Shown piece after piece: positions 1 to 11,589 of a DNA stretch of 64,000 bases. The notes below the pieces were generated by a model. It was not told the DNA's origin and searched no databases. It worked only from the letters and a program-made list of their open reading frames with translations. The DNA comes from Ectobius pallidus (lineage: Eukaryota > Arthropoda > Insecta > Blattodea > Ectobiidae), in assembly GCA_964059195.1 (NCBI GenBank), contig CAXKWD010000005.1, positions 90,099,882 through 90,163,881 of the forward strand, read 5' to 3'. Numbering within the stretch: the stretch's first letter is position 1; each line of letters opens with the position of its first letter. Both the position numbers and the translations under genes were made by a program.

Positions 1-731
1 AACATTAGATGAGATAGGATTAAAGTGGATATGGAATTCAGTATTGAACAAGGAGAAAAACATCAATGTGATTTCAAAAATAGTTATTAAAAGATGTAAT
101 GATATACAAAGGCAGAACCATTTTGCCGTAATGAGGGAAAAGAAATCTTTAGTATTCTACATCAAAATGAAGGAAATGTGGGGTATGGAAAATTATGTGA
201 ATGATTGCTCGAAGAAACAAAAAGCTGGGCTAGCATGGTGGAGATTAGGGATATGGAAGCTTAGAGGGGCAAGAAGAAATTTTGAGAAAGGCCGTTGCCC
301 ATTATGTCTTAGTAATGAAGATGCAAAACATATAATGTTAAGTTGTCCCGAAACTGAAACGCTACGACATAAGTTTTTAAATAAAAAAATGTTAAAATTA
401 AATAAAGAAGTGGCATATAAGAAATTATCTGTAACAAAAAACACCAAAACACTAAAGGAACTGGGAAATTTTTTGTACATAGTTAAAATAAAATGGGAAA
501 ATCAAATTAGTTGCTTAAGAGAAATTGGTTAGAAAGGGAAAGGGGATATACTTTCAAAAGGTAAACATTTATTAGTAATAGTATTGATTGTAGATGTATT
601 GATTTTTGATATATGTGTTTTTTATGTATGCAGACGCCCTTTGGTGAAAAAACTTTCTGTAACACCAGGGGTGATCTTTTGTACAACGCCAGATACAAGA
701 ATAAATCATTCATTCATTCATTCATTCATTC
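1..731 (+). mobile_element. 3' end of a non-LTR retrotransposon (LINE)
   Basis: The window opens inside the last reading frame of a LINE. After its stop comes about 170 nt of 3' UTR, and the element ends in a short ATTC microsatellite (about 705-731), the kind of simple tail left by target-primed reverse transcription. The 5' part lies outside the window, so clade and completeness cannot be judged. Confidence 0.75.
2..532 (+). CDS. C-terminal part of a LINE reverse-transcriptase ORF (partial)
   Basis: The frame is open from the window edge to a stop at 530-532, so this is a 3' partial gene of at least 176 residues. The only diagnostic motif is a Cys/His cluster C-x2-C-x7-H-x4-C (CPLCLSNEDAKHIMLSCP, near 295-350). 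It matches the zinc-knuckle-like C-terminal segment found after the RT domain in many insect LINE ORF2 proteins. Upstream is a basic, Trp-rich stretch. The RT palm itself would be off-window. The reading frame is intact here, suggesting a fairly young copy. The family is inferred from the Cys/His motif plus the ATTC-tailed 3' end; the RT core was not seen. Confidence 0.6.
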   Translation, partial: TLDEIGLKWIWNSVLNKEKNINVISKIVIKRCNDIQRQNHFAVMREKKSLVFYIKMKEMWGMENYVNDCSKKQKAGLAWWRLGIWKLRGARRNFEKGRCPLCLSNEDAKHIMLSCPETETLRHKFLNKKMLKLNKEVAYKKLSVTKNTKTLKELGNFLYIVKIKWENQISCLREIG

Positions 732-795
732 ATGGAAATTTTCCCAGTTGATTTCAAACTTAGCTCGCTAGTGATTTTAGTTGATGAATGCTTAT

Positions 796-822
796 ATTAC
801 AATTACAATTACAATTACAATT
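796..822. repeat. (ATTACA)n microsatellite
   Basis: About four and a half copies of a 6-bp ATTACA/AATTAC unit. No gene is seen in 732-1265. Confidence 0.8.
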
Positions 823-1265
823 TATTGTTCCAAATTACACGAAAAATACATACAAAAGTTGATACACCACCCAAAGAAGCAGAGCTTGTGTTCGGGGGTG
901 GTTCAATTCAATATATTAGAACAACTTATACTAAACAAATACTTAAAACAATACATAATTTGGAGAAGTATGACAAAATATTATGTATAAAAGGTTAGAA
1001 TATGTTCTATTTACAATACATGGGTACGAGGTAATACGATAATAATACATAACAATTTATTTGTTCAAATTTTAGTAAAAAACAGAGAAATTAAGTTCTA
1101 TCCAAATTTTAAAGTTTAATATGAAAAATTTATAAAATGTATATTAAAACATAACATTTAAGCATGCAGCTCGGAAAGGATTAAAATATTTTCTTAAATT
1201 GTATTTTCATTTTTTTTCTTTTACTGTAGAAGAATATAACAATAAATTAATGTAAGGACCTCTAA

Positions 1266-1765
1266 CATTATTAAGTGCCAGTATGGTACTTTATGAGATT
1301 GTGTGTGGGAATGGGAAAATGTCCGTCCGTCTGTCCGTCCGTCCGTGTGTCTGTACGCGCGATAACTCTAATACGCTTTATCAGATTTTCATGAAACTTG
1401 TATACGCATTTTTAACGTCCATGGGAAGAAGCCTATTGATATTGGATCAAATCGGTTGACCGGTACCGGAGTAATACACAATTTAGTGCCTATTTTATGG
1501 TAATGTATCAGAAAGAATTTATCAAATGCAAATCAGTTATCATGACAACATATTGTTTTAGAATTTCCATATACGGCTTTGGAAGTTGCAATACAGTTAG
1601 CTATGACAAATAAAACTATTTCTTTACATACGCTTATCAAACTAGACCATTAAACTGAGGGAGGTGCCCGAGATGGTAACGTCTTGGACTTTCTGGAGGT
1701 CCTTGGTTCAAATCCTGAAGCCGACCAATTTGGCATTTTTTGTTGTAGTATTTTTATGTGAGTGT
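1266..1765 (+). repeat. Dispersed ~500-bp repeat with internal tRNA-like segment, copy 1
   Basis: Starts CATTATTAAGTGCC, followed by a (GTCC/GTCT)n stretch at 1321-1350. It continues through a block beginning ATCAGATTTTCATGAAAC and ends with a tRNA-like segment (1655-1727) and a T-rich tail. The same order occurs in reverse complement at 17143-17632, so the borders are set by comparing the two copies. The tRNA-like part has an A-box-like GCCCGAGATGG and a B box GGTTCAAATCC. Since a SINE normally begins with its tRNA part, this may be a SINE fused behind another repeat. Confidence 0.7.
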
Positions 1766-1798
1766 GCGATTGTCATTATATCTCAAATCTGTAGACTA

Positions 1799-2030
1799 CT
1801 AGGATGTGCCCGCGGCTTCGCCCACGATAATTAATTGAAAAATTAGAAATTAATAGTATAATAATTATTAAAGCATTACATTTATTAACACTTGCACGCG
1901 AATCATTCTTAAACTAAACCATTAATAATTAATGAAACAGCTAAAATTCCGGCTTTAGAGTACATTCCACGATTTGAAATTGCCACCTGGGAAAACGATC
2001 TCAGATTCGATTATGTAGTTCCAAAGATAA
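1799..2030 (-). mobile_element. Helitron-like fragment (3' end)
   Basis: On the minus strand it ends in a GC-rich hairpin followed by CTAG next to a host A at 1798. This matches the units at 7181-11336, including the CCACGATT and ATCTCAGATTCGA blocks, until similarity fades near 2030. It is 5' truncated. Confidence 0.6.
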
Positions 2031-2263
2031 CTGTGATCCACTGCCTTCTAAACTGTATATGCTAATTCTCGTGCGTAATTCTCGAGACGGCGGTGGATAA
2101 TGGCGTTTTTCAACTGTTTGTTGACAGATGAATGAGATGTGAATTTTATTTTATCAATTCAGTGTAATTTTCAGAAATTATATAATGTTTCAAGGGAAGG
2201 AATGGTTTGTTTGGATTATTATTATCAGCAATATTTCAAGAGATAAAACCATCAATATTTTAC

Positions 2264-2400
2264 AGCTGTTGCCCCCGGCTTCGCCCGCCACAATTCATTG
2301 ACTCCAGGATTTTTAAGAAATTTACACTGGTAGATTATTAAAAATGTTTGTGGTTCAGAGCTATGAAAATTGGGGAAAAAATAATATTAAGTCGCACCTT
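2264..2400 (-). mobile_element. Diverged Helitron-like terminus
   Basis: Contains a degenerate GCCCCCGGCTTCGCCCGCC hairpin like the other Helitron 3' ends, but the terminal CTAG has decayed to CTGT. The right border is approximate. Confidence 0.35.
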
Positions 2401-3979
2401 GGATGAATGTTCCCACCCACCGCTCCCTGGCGATGCACTTTCTTTTATACCACTTCTTCTGTCCTCATATTACATAGAAACTCGTGATTGGACGTTGGTA
2501 GTGTGACGTCATACCGGTAAACAAAAGATGAACAAAAGTTGACAGGCTTACTAACGTGTGGAAGATATAATATGCCACATTTTCGAAACCGACAAACAGT
2601 GTATCGTACATTATTCGAAAATGCAAGGGCGCTTCGCTTCGGCTGCCGCCTCCGCTCGCGCACTTAACTAAGTGGATAGTGTTATGCATTATTTAGATTA
2701 TGTGAAGAGGTGATTGTGGTCTGGTCGGGATTGCCGAGTAAGCTAGAGGGTTGTCATTTTGGTGTATGGGTTGGTAGCTTGTATTTGGTACGATCGGGAG
2801 TTTGGAGAGAAGGAACGATCGGGTGTGCCGAGATAACAAGCGAACAGCAACGCATTGTTTGGAGCGTAAGGGGGCGACTTAATCTTCTCTTATGCCGAAA
2901 ATTGTAAGTAAAAATAAAATTAGAATATTTGTTCATTGAGTTCATTTCACTTAGGCCTTATATAATAAAGAAACTGTTTTCCTAATCTTGTAGTCGTCAT
3001 GAAACTTTAGACTGAGAGATACGAACATCGCCGAGTATACCCGATGTCTCACGAAGCGGGCGAGCAAGCACGCTATTTAGGGCCGTTGAATTGTATAAGA
3101 GTAGATAGTTCTCCTGATGCTGGACGATTTTAATCTGATTTTTTTAAATAGACCTTTGTTTTACCGCAAGCCCTGCTTAATTAATTAATCTGCGCTTAAC
3201 TTGAAAACCAATTATTAAAAAAAAAAAAAAAAAACATTTTTTGCATATCATAAGTGCAATTATATCTGATTAAACAAAAGCATTCTGGCACTTTGTTATA
3301 TCAGATTACCTGATTTTATTTTATGTCCAAATCCCTCCGGCGACTAACCTTGTCGACCTTAGGGCATAAACATCTAAATAATTTACCTTACGCTTAAATA
3401 ACTATCAATTACGGAATGTATCTCTTCACATTCTGTGTGTATAGCTCATTCACAGCCACTCAGTCTTAACTAATTTAAATTAAGAAGTAAGCGCACCTCT
3501 ATGTGTTGGTATATTACAGATTCAATGATGATTGCCGTGAAAATGAAGCTACTATGCAGAAGTTACCTACACGAGTATTTAAAAGATCCAAAGGTTCGGC
3601 TAAAAAGGTTAAAAATAAATATAAATAAAAAATAGATTGTAAATAATCACTGAATGAAAAAAAATCTTTAATCCCCTACAAATTAATATCAAATCATTTA
3701 AAGTCACTGAAAATGCATCTATAACTTGAATATAAATTGATGGAAAAGTTGTACATAAGTAGGCCTACTTTGCAAGTCAAGAACGAATACGTTTCCTAAA
3801 GACGCCTGCCTGAAATTAAATATCCCGATAAACATTTATTTATTTATTTAAATCTGACTATATGATGTTAAATAATCTCTGTTAAATACAATTGTCGATT
3901 TCATTCCAGCAGAACTATACTATATTAGACTTATTTACAGTTGTAAGCAAAACACGCTTTCATGATTATATGAATTTGA
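2401..3979. other. No gene recognised; AT-rich spacer
   Basis: No conserved protein, RNA gene or clear transposon terminus was seen. There is a poly-A run at 3215-3232. An isolated GTAAGT at 2894 follows a short open frame, but it has no detectable partner exon. Confidence 0.5.

Positions 3980-4030
<51 letters not shown>
3980..4030. repeat. (TAA)n microsatellite
   Basis: Perfect TAA trinucleotide run followed by imperfect copies to about 4090. Open frames across it are homopolymer artefacts. Confidence 0.9.
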
Positions 4031-4031
<1 letters not shown>

Positions 4032-4090
4032 TAATGCAGTAAAACTAATAATAGGAATAATAATAGAATAATGCTAATAATAATAATAGT

Positions 4091-6568
4091 AATAACAACA
4101 ATTGGTAAATTACCCACACCTACTTAGAAATGGGTGAATCTCGAGAAACTATGATCATGCGATCGCCAATTAGTAGATCCGTGAGATGGACGCGAATCTC
4201 GTCTGTACTGGGGATCCAATTGACAAGTTAAGTATATACAGTTAAGTATATTCTTGGTGCAAATACTATAAAATGGTAAGCGACAATAGTGAAAGGCTGG
4301 AGCTGAAGAAGATAGTAGGGTTCATTCTAAAACTACCTTGAATACTGTACTTGTTTGAAACCACCTGATGATTTAGAAAGTGTTTTCAGTTTCCCATATC
4401 ACCACATCACTAGGAACACAAAACACGTTAGGTAATATTAGTAACAGTATGATATTGCAAACAATTAAAATAAATTGCTTAAAAATTGATTTCTTTAGCT
4501 CTCTTTTAAATCATAATGCATTATAATATGCATACTTATTGTCACTATACCAAACCCACATTAGGCCTACTCATTAATCTTAAGCAAATGCCTAATATTA
4601 TGATTTATTGTTCTGCGAACTGTTACTATATATACACACTCAGTCTTCGGGCTTCCCAAATAGCCTACTAATTTACAAGCAATTGAGGATCGTTGTCTAA
4701 ACTAAGGTTATTGTTTTAATGACTGCGATTTTTATGTCTTTAAACAGGTTATGGTATATAAAACAGCTATAATTTGTTGACATGCTATCCTCTAAAGACA
4801 CTGAAATGATAAGTTGCCTTATTTGCGTAAGTACGATAAAACTAATTATGGCTTATACGCGATAACTATTTGATAGCAGACGTCGTACATAGTACGGTTC
4901 AAGTTACCACTCCGTTAGACAGACAAGGATTAGCGTAATAATGGACGTTAACATAAAAAGCACTAGAGCATTGTTTTTTACTACTCTATAACCAGGGTTA
5001 GAATTTTTAGGTGGAGTTTTCATATGGAAAGTGGGAAGAAAGAGGTGGTGAAATAATGCAAAATAGGGGTACAAAAATGTAATACTGAACTAGTTATATA
5101 CAAAACTTACATATACGAACAGCAGGCTATTGACTAATTCCAATGCGATTAAAAACACAAAATGGTATGCACAAATAATTATTTCCCCTGTTAAGTGTGC
5201 AATAATAGAACATACACACAATTCTTTTTCATTTTTGCAGATATGCAACCTGATGAAATATTAATTTAAAATTACTTATTATCTTAGATAATAATACGAA
5301 ACCAACATAGTCTATATAATAAAAAGCATTATATCTTAAAAGTCATAGACCATAAATAATTAAATGAACTTTAGAATATTATCAAAAAAGGTGCAGTAAA
5401 ATCAAAAGAAAGAAAACTGGGATTATGGGAGGGGCCCTAAAGGGAAAAATATGAAAGAAAACTGCCTCCATTTGGCAACTTTTTACACTTTGGTTTCTTT
5501 CACTGGAGCTCTAATTTTCCCTAAGAAAAAGTATGCGCGCCTAAAAATCCTAACCTTGCTTATAACACCATACACAATATTTTACCACCTTACAATACCA
5601 TAGCATTAATGTCTTAAGCCCTTTAACACTACACTACATTTCACCATCGTCTCAGTGCGGATCCGAAATGCTTCAGGACAACGGGGTTGGCATTAGATAC
5701 ACATACACATCGTAGGCCTATGTAGTTCTATAATGTATCATATCAGTTGTGAATATAATACCTCACGTTGTGCCAAATATGTAGAATGAAACGAAAACTA
5801 GGCCTATTTGACTGTATACTTGGGGAAAACTTCCTGCGAAAAATAAAATATAAAATCTGAATGAAATGAACAATTTTGAGAACAAATTTACCGGTAGTTA
5901 TTTACTCTTTCATAGACAGCATAGCACCATTAGGTTTCCAAGCTCAGAGCTCGAAGGGTGTCTTCCTTCTGAAGAAAAGTAAACCAGTGTGTTGTAATAG
6001 ATTTATTGCTCGTTGAACTCCACACTCTGAGTAAGAGGGTTCCTCAGTTTCTAGTCCAATCTGTTCTTACCTTTCTGTGTCGTTCGCTATGAGATGGGCA
6101 AGCCCTTCAACCCTAATTGTCTTTAGGATATGAAGTTACTGTAAAAAGGTTTCTTGTTAAAGAATTGTGTCTCAATAGAAGACTATAGTACAAGATGTTC
6201 ATTTATAAGCCCCTCCGCTTATAAGCATCCACAACTGAAGTACCTTACGAATACGTCCAGAAATGTTCATAACTATCTCCATCTATGTAAAGTTGTTTAT
6301 GAATTATGTTTCATCTTAAACTATGAAATAGTATTAATTTATTATAGACCTATTAATAATATTATTTGTGATAAATTTGTATTTGATTTCTATTGAATCG
6401 CGACATAAACAATATTTTCTCGGCCATCTAAAATCACTCATTTCCATCTGCTAACTTAAGAACATCCCCATATTGCGATATTTACAACATAATTATGGTC
6501 AACAAGTCATTTAATCATCTACCGTCAACTTGACCAGCATATTTCTAACTAGGCTTATGTTTTGTAAA
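4091..6568. other. No gene recognised; AT-rich spacer
   Basis: Only short open frames without family features were seen, the longest 80 codons at 6154-6396. Several TAGGCCTA palindromes occur here (near 4562, 5716 and 5812). Confidence 0.5.
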
Positions 6569-6612
6569 TGTTACCGGCAATGGAAAGGTGAAGTCAGAAT
6601 GAAAAATTCAAT

Positions 6613-6684
6613 GCCACAGCCGGGATTTGAACCAGGATCTTCGGCTCTCCGTGCCGATGCTCTAACCAACTGAGCTACCATGGC
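6613..6684 (-). tRNA. tRNA-like SINE head (left arm)
   Basis: Read on the minus strand it folds as a cloverleaf with acceptor GCCATGG opposite CTGTGGC, a D arm GCTC/GAGC, a perfect five-pair anticodon stem TCGGC/GCCGA and B box GGTTCAAATCC. The anticodon loop has C instead of the usual T at position 33. That, together with the flanking repeat, argues for a SINE head rather than a working tRNA gene. Confidence 0.45.
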
Positions 6685-6761
6685 AATGTGCTGGTACAAC
6701 ATTAAATTCTCCTACTGACTCACAATCCCAGTTCGAGAATTTAACGTTGTACCGGTACGTT

Positions 6762-6833
6762 GCCATGGTAGCTCAGTTGGTTAGAGCATCGGCACGGAGA
6801 GCCTAGAACCTGGTTCAAATCCCGGCTATGGCA
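6762..6833 (+). tRNA. tRNA-like SINE head (right arm)
   Basis: Same cloverleaf as the left arm, with acceptor GCCATGG opposite CTATGGC and the same A and B boxes. The anticodon stem has lost a pair (GCCTA instead of GCCGA), so this arm is the more decayed one. Confidence 0.45.
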
Positions 6834-6921
6834 TTGAATTTTTCATTCTGACTTCACCTTTCCATCTTAGCCTTCACACGGCCAGTGTGAAAGAATTATC
6901 ATTCCACTGTTACCGGCAATG

Positions 6922-7180
6922 TTTTAGATCAGACATTCTATAAACTACTAGGCATTGTGTAGGATGCCAAAAATGAGCAGGTAAAACATGATATATAAAT
7001 TATTTTACACATTTCATTGGCATATTATAGATTGACAGAACTGAAGCAGGCGAAATATTATTTTATAATATTTATTTTCAGTAATTTTAAATGTTTAATC
7101 TTTTTATTCGTTTAATTTTTTTCCATATTCAAGTATTCGTATTTGAGAAAAATTTCTGAAAATTTCAGACTTATTGATAA
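6922..7180. other. No gene recognised
   Basis: AT-rich spacer between the inverted SINE and the Helitron cluster. The host base at the cluster's left edge is A (7180), as expected for Helitron insertion between A and T. Confidence 0.5.
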
Positions 7181-8045
7181 CTAGCATGTGCCCGCGGCTT
7201 CGCCCGCGATAAAAAAGAGCATAAAGTTAGAGCATAATAGTTAAATCATTATATTTATTAACACCTAAATCACGTGGACTACATGTCACGATTAGATAGT
7301 GTCGCCTGGTAAAAGCGATCTCAGATTCGAGTTCCTTGGCCCAGAAAATCTCTGTATAGTGAGTTTCGTCCAAATCGAACGATGTTTAACCATATTTAGG
7401 TCTATGTTGATTATCCCTCTTCCGTGTAGGTTGAAAAATTTCATATGTCTACGGGCCTTGACATTCTAAACAAATGAATCGACCAGCGTGGGCTTACAAC
7501 ATTCTAGCGATCGCGATGCTTTTATTACCACGGTATGACAAAAATAGCCAAAGCCAACTGCAATTGATTTGACATTGAAATGTATTACTGAAATCTGATG
7601 CTTCGACAGCGCTAAAATCACGTTTTCTGCCAGTTTTTCACTCACAACTCGCGAACGAAAGCTAAAATTAAAAATCCGGCTTCGATGCGCATTCGCCAAC
7701 CTTTCAGCCCATCTATGTTTAAAATTTCAGATCTCTGCGTTCAGTAGATTTCGCTGGGCATCGTGGACAGACAGACAAACACGTCCTTTTATTATTTTAA
7801 GAAAGCAGGTGCCCGCGACTTCACCCGCGATAATTATTTCAAAAATTAAAAATTAAGAGCACAATAGTTAAAGCATTATATTAACACCTAAATCATGTGG
7901 ACCACATATCACGATTAGATAGCGTCACGTGGTAAAAGCGACCTCAGATTCGAGTTCCTTGGCCCAGAAAACCCCTGTAGGCTATAGTGAGTTTCGTCCA
8001 AATGGAACAACGTTTGACCATATTTAGGCTAATATTGATTATCCC

Positions 8046-8105
<60 letters not shown>

Positions 8106-11100
8106 CCTCTTCGGTGTAGTTGAAAATTTCATATTATGTTTGCGTGCCTTGACATTAAAAACAAATGAATTGACCAGCGTGAGCTACAACATTCAAGAGA
8201 TCGCGATGCTTTTATGTCGAAGGAATGACAAAAATAGCCAAAGCCTAGTGTAATTGATTTGTATTACTGAAAACTCATGCTTCGAAAACGGAATAAATAC
8301 ACGTTTTTTGCTCATTTTTCACTCATAACTCACGAACTAAAGCGAAAATTAAAATTCCGGCTTCGAGGTGCACATTCCGACCCTTCAGTCCGCCTATGTA
8401 TAAAATTTCAGATCTCTGCGTTGAGTAGATTTCGCTGGGCATCGCGGACAGACAGACGGAAGACAGACAGACGGAGGACAGACACTTCCTTTTATTAATA
8501 TAGATTACTAGCATGTGCCCGCGGCTTCGCCCGCGATAATTATTTCAAAAATTAAAAATTAAGAGCATAATAGTTAAATCATTATATTTATTAACACCTA
8601 AATCACGTGGACTACATACCACGATTAGATAGCGTCGCCTGGTAAAAGCGACCTCAGATTCGAGTTCCTTGGCCCAGAAAACCCCTGTACAGTGAGTTTC
8701 GTCCAAATCGAACAATGTTTGACCATATTTAGGCCTATATTGATTATCCCTCTTCCGTGTAGGTTGAAAATTTCATATGTCTTCGGGCCTTGATATTCTA
8801 AACAAATGAATCGTCCAGGATGGACTTACAAAATCAAGCGATCGCCCGCGATAATTATTTCAAGAATTAAAAATTAAGAGCATAATAGTTAAATCATTAT
8901 TTTATTAACACCTAAATCACGTGAATTACATACCACGATTAGATATCGTTGCCTGGTAAAAGCTATCTCAGATTCGAGTTCCTTGGCCCAGAAAATCCCT
9001 GTATAGTGAGTTTCGTCCAAATCGAACGATGTTTAACCATATTTAGGTCTATGTTGATTATCCCTCTTCCGTGTAGGTTGAAAATTTCATATGTCTACGG
9101 GCCTTGACATTCTAAACAAATGAATCGACCAGCGTGGGCTTACAACATTCAAGCGATCGCGATGCTTTTATTTCCACGGTATGACAAAAATAGCCAAAGC
9201 CAACTGCAATTGATTTGACATTGAAATGTATTACTGAAATCTGATGCTTCGACAGCGCTAAAATCACGTTTTCTGCCAGTTTTTTACTCATAACTCGCGA
9301 ACGAAAGCTAAAATTAAAAATTCGGCTTCGAGGTGCATTCGCCCACCTTTCAGTCCATCTATATTTAAATTTTCAGATCTTTGCGTTCAGTAGATTTCGA
9401 TGGGCATCGTGGACAGACAGACAAACAGCATGTGCCCGCATGTGCCCGCGGCTTCCCCCGCGATAATTATTTCAAATTATAATTATTAACACCTAAATCA
9501 CGTGGAGTGCATTCCACGATTAGGTAGCGTCCCCTGGTAAAAGCGACCTCAGATTCGAGTTCCTTGGCCCAGAAAACCCCTGTATAGTGAGTTTCGTTCA
9601 AATCGAACAATGTTTGACCATATTTAGGGTTGATTATCCTTCTTCCGTGTAGGTTGAAAATGTCATATGTCTGTGGGCCTTGACACTCTAAACAAATGAA
9701 TCGTCTAGGATGGACTTACAAAATCAAGCGATCGCGTTGCTTTTATTTTCAAGGTAGGCTATGAGGTATGTTGACAAAAATAGCCAAAGCCATCTGTAAG
9801 TTATTTGATATTGAAATTTATTACTGAAACTGATGCTTCTAAAACGCAAAAAAATGCACTTTTTCTGCCAGTTTTTCACTCATAACTCAAGAACGGATGC
9901 GAAAATTAAAATTCCGGCTTCGAGGTGCACATTCCGACCCTTTAGTCCGCCTACTTATAAAATTTCAGATCTCTGCGTTGAGTAGATTTCGCTGGGCATC
10001 GCGGACAGACAGACGGAAGACAGACGGAGGACAGACACTTCCTTTTATTAATATAGACTAGCATATGCCCGCGGCTTCGCCCGCGATAATTATTTCAAAA
10101 ATAAAAAATTAAGAGCATAGGCTAATAGTTAAAACATTATATTTATTAACACCTAAACCACGTGGACTACTTACCACGATTAGATAGCGTCGCCTGGCAA
10201 AAGCGATCTCAGATTCGAGTTCCTTGACCCAGAAAATTCCTGTATAGTGAGTTTCGTCCAAATCGAACAATGTTTAATCATATTTAGGTCTATGTTGATT
10301 ATCCCTCTTCCGTGTAGGTTGAAGATTTCGTATGTCTACGGGCCTTGACATTCTAAACAAATGCACCAGCGTGGGCTTACAACATTCAAGCGATCGCGAT
10401 GCTTTTATTTCCACGGTATGACAAAAATAGCCAAAGCCAAATGCAATTGATTTGACATTGAAATGTAGGCCTATTACAGAAATCTGATGCTTTGACAGCG
10501 CTAAAATCACGTTTTCTGCCAGTTTTTCACTCATAACTCGCGAACGAAAGCTAAAATTAAAAATCCGGCTTCGAGGTGCATTCGCCCACCTTTCAGTACA
10601 TCTTTGTTTAAAATTTCAGATGTCTGCGTTCAGTAGATTTCGCTGGGCATCGCGGACAGACAGACAAACACGTCCTTTTATTATTATGCCCGCGGCTTCC
10701 CCCGCGATAATTATTTCTAAACTTAAGTGCATAATAGTTAAATCAATATATTTATTAACACGTAAATCACGTGGAGAGTATTCCACGATTAGGTAGCGTC
10801 CCCTGGTAGGAAAAGCGACCTCAGGTTCCAGTTCCTTGGCTCAGAAAACCCCTGTATAGTGAGTTTCGTTCAAATCGAACAATGTTTGACCATAATTAAG
10901 CCTATGTTGATATCCTTCTTACGTGTAGGTTGAAAATTTCATATATCTGCGGGCCTTGACACTCTAAACAAATGAATCGTCCACGATGGACTTAAAAAAT
11001 CAAGCGATCGCGATGCTTTTATTTCCAAGGTAGGCTATGAGGTATGATGACAAAAATAGCCAAAGCCAGCTGTAATTGATTTAACATTGAAATATATTAC

Positions 11101-11336
11101 TGAAACTGATGCTTCGAAATCGCAAAAAATACACGTTTTCTGCCCGTTTTTCACTCATAACTCACGAACTAAAGCGAAAATTAAAATTCCGGCTTCGAGG
11201 TGCACATTCCGACCCTTTAGTCCGCCTATGTATAAAATTTCAGATCTCTGCGTTCAGTAGATTTCGCTGGGCATCGCGGACAGACAGACGGAAGACAGAC
11301 AGACGGAGGACAGACACTTCCTTTTATTAATATAGA
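7181..11336 (-). mobile_element. Helitron-like concatemer, about seven head-to-tail units
   Basis: Approximate units: 7181-7803 (A type), 7804-8504 (B), 8508-8845 (B, cut short), 8846-9427 (A), 9428-10057 (B), 10058-10686 (A), 10687-11336 (B). On the minus strand a unit starts TCTATATTAATAAAAGG and ends with hairpin CGCGG-loop-CCGCG, eight bases, then CTAG. These are Helitron hallmarks. The outer flanks are A (7180) and T (11337), so the whole cluster occupies one A|T site. The 5/6 junction is directly abutting (TATAGA|CTAG). Near 8845 two units are joined at a short GATCG/CG overlap, leaving a partial B unit. A and B differ in consistent blocks: A has GACCAGCGTGGGCTTAC and CAAACACGTCC, B has AGGATGGACTTA and a duplicated GACGGA. 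No RepHel gene is present, so the units are non-autonomous. Short open frames inside are not genes. Confidence 0.75.
8047..8104. repeat. (TAA)n microsatellite inside a Helitron B unit
   Basis: A trinucleotide run replaces the normal CCCTCTTCCGTG context in this unit only, so it expanded after the units multiplied. Confidence 0.9.
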
Positions 11337-11589
11337 TTGCCACCCAACAAATAACTCATGTAACCTATTAATATTTTTGAAACATCTTTTTAAAAATATT
11401 CAGACTTTTTTTTTCAGAATATCTTCGTATTTATAAAATTGTTTGTGCTTTTCAAATGTTGTACGAAACATTAAAATCTTTTGTAAAATAAGATTTCTTG
11501 TTGAATTACACCTACCCAAAAATTGTCCTGAATTTTATACTGTTCCTACGTATTTTATATAATGTTTGAGTTTCAAACTTTCCCGGTAA

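Larger units (their letters stand above)
6569..6921. mobile_element. tRNA-derived inverted-repeat element with 14-bp target duplication
   Basis: TGTTACCGGCAATG occurs at 6569-6582 and 6908-6921 and brackets a 325-bp insert (6583-6907). The insert has two arms of about 129 bp (6583-6711 and 6735-6862) that are reverse complements, separated by a 23-bp spacer. Each arm contains a tRNA-like sequence with its 3' end pointing outward. A 45-bp tail (6863-6907) exists only on the right. The long target duplication fits insertion by LINE machinery, so this is best read as two SINE units in head-to-head inverted order that inserted as one molecule. Confidence 0.85.

Noticed and set aside
6613..6833. 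A pair of genuine tRNA genes
   Set aside because: The anticodon loop lacks T33, one copy has a broken anticodon stem, and both sit inside an inverted repeat bounded by a target duplication. A SINE origin fits better.
7987..8253. Frames of 62-88 codons across the TAA run
   Set aside because: Microsatellite translation within a Helitron unit.
8277..11330. Repeated ~73-codon frames (8277-8498 and 11109-11330) that look like conserved proteins
   Set aside because: Their similarity is explained by Helitron unit duplication. Most other units break the frame.
7181..11336. CRISPR-like array
   Set aside because: Repeat units are 0.6-0.7 kb with transposon ends, not short repeats with unique spacers, and the genome is eukaryotic.
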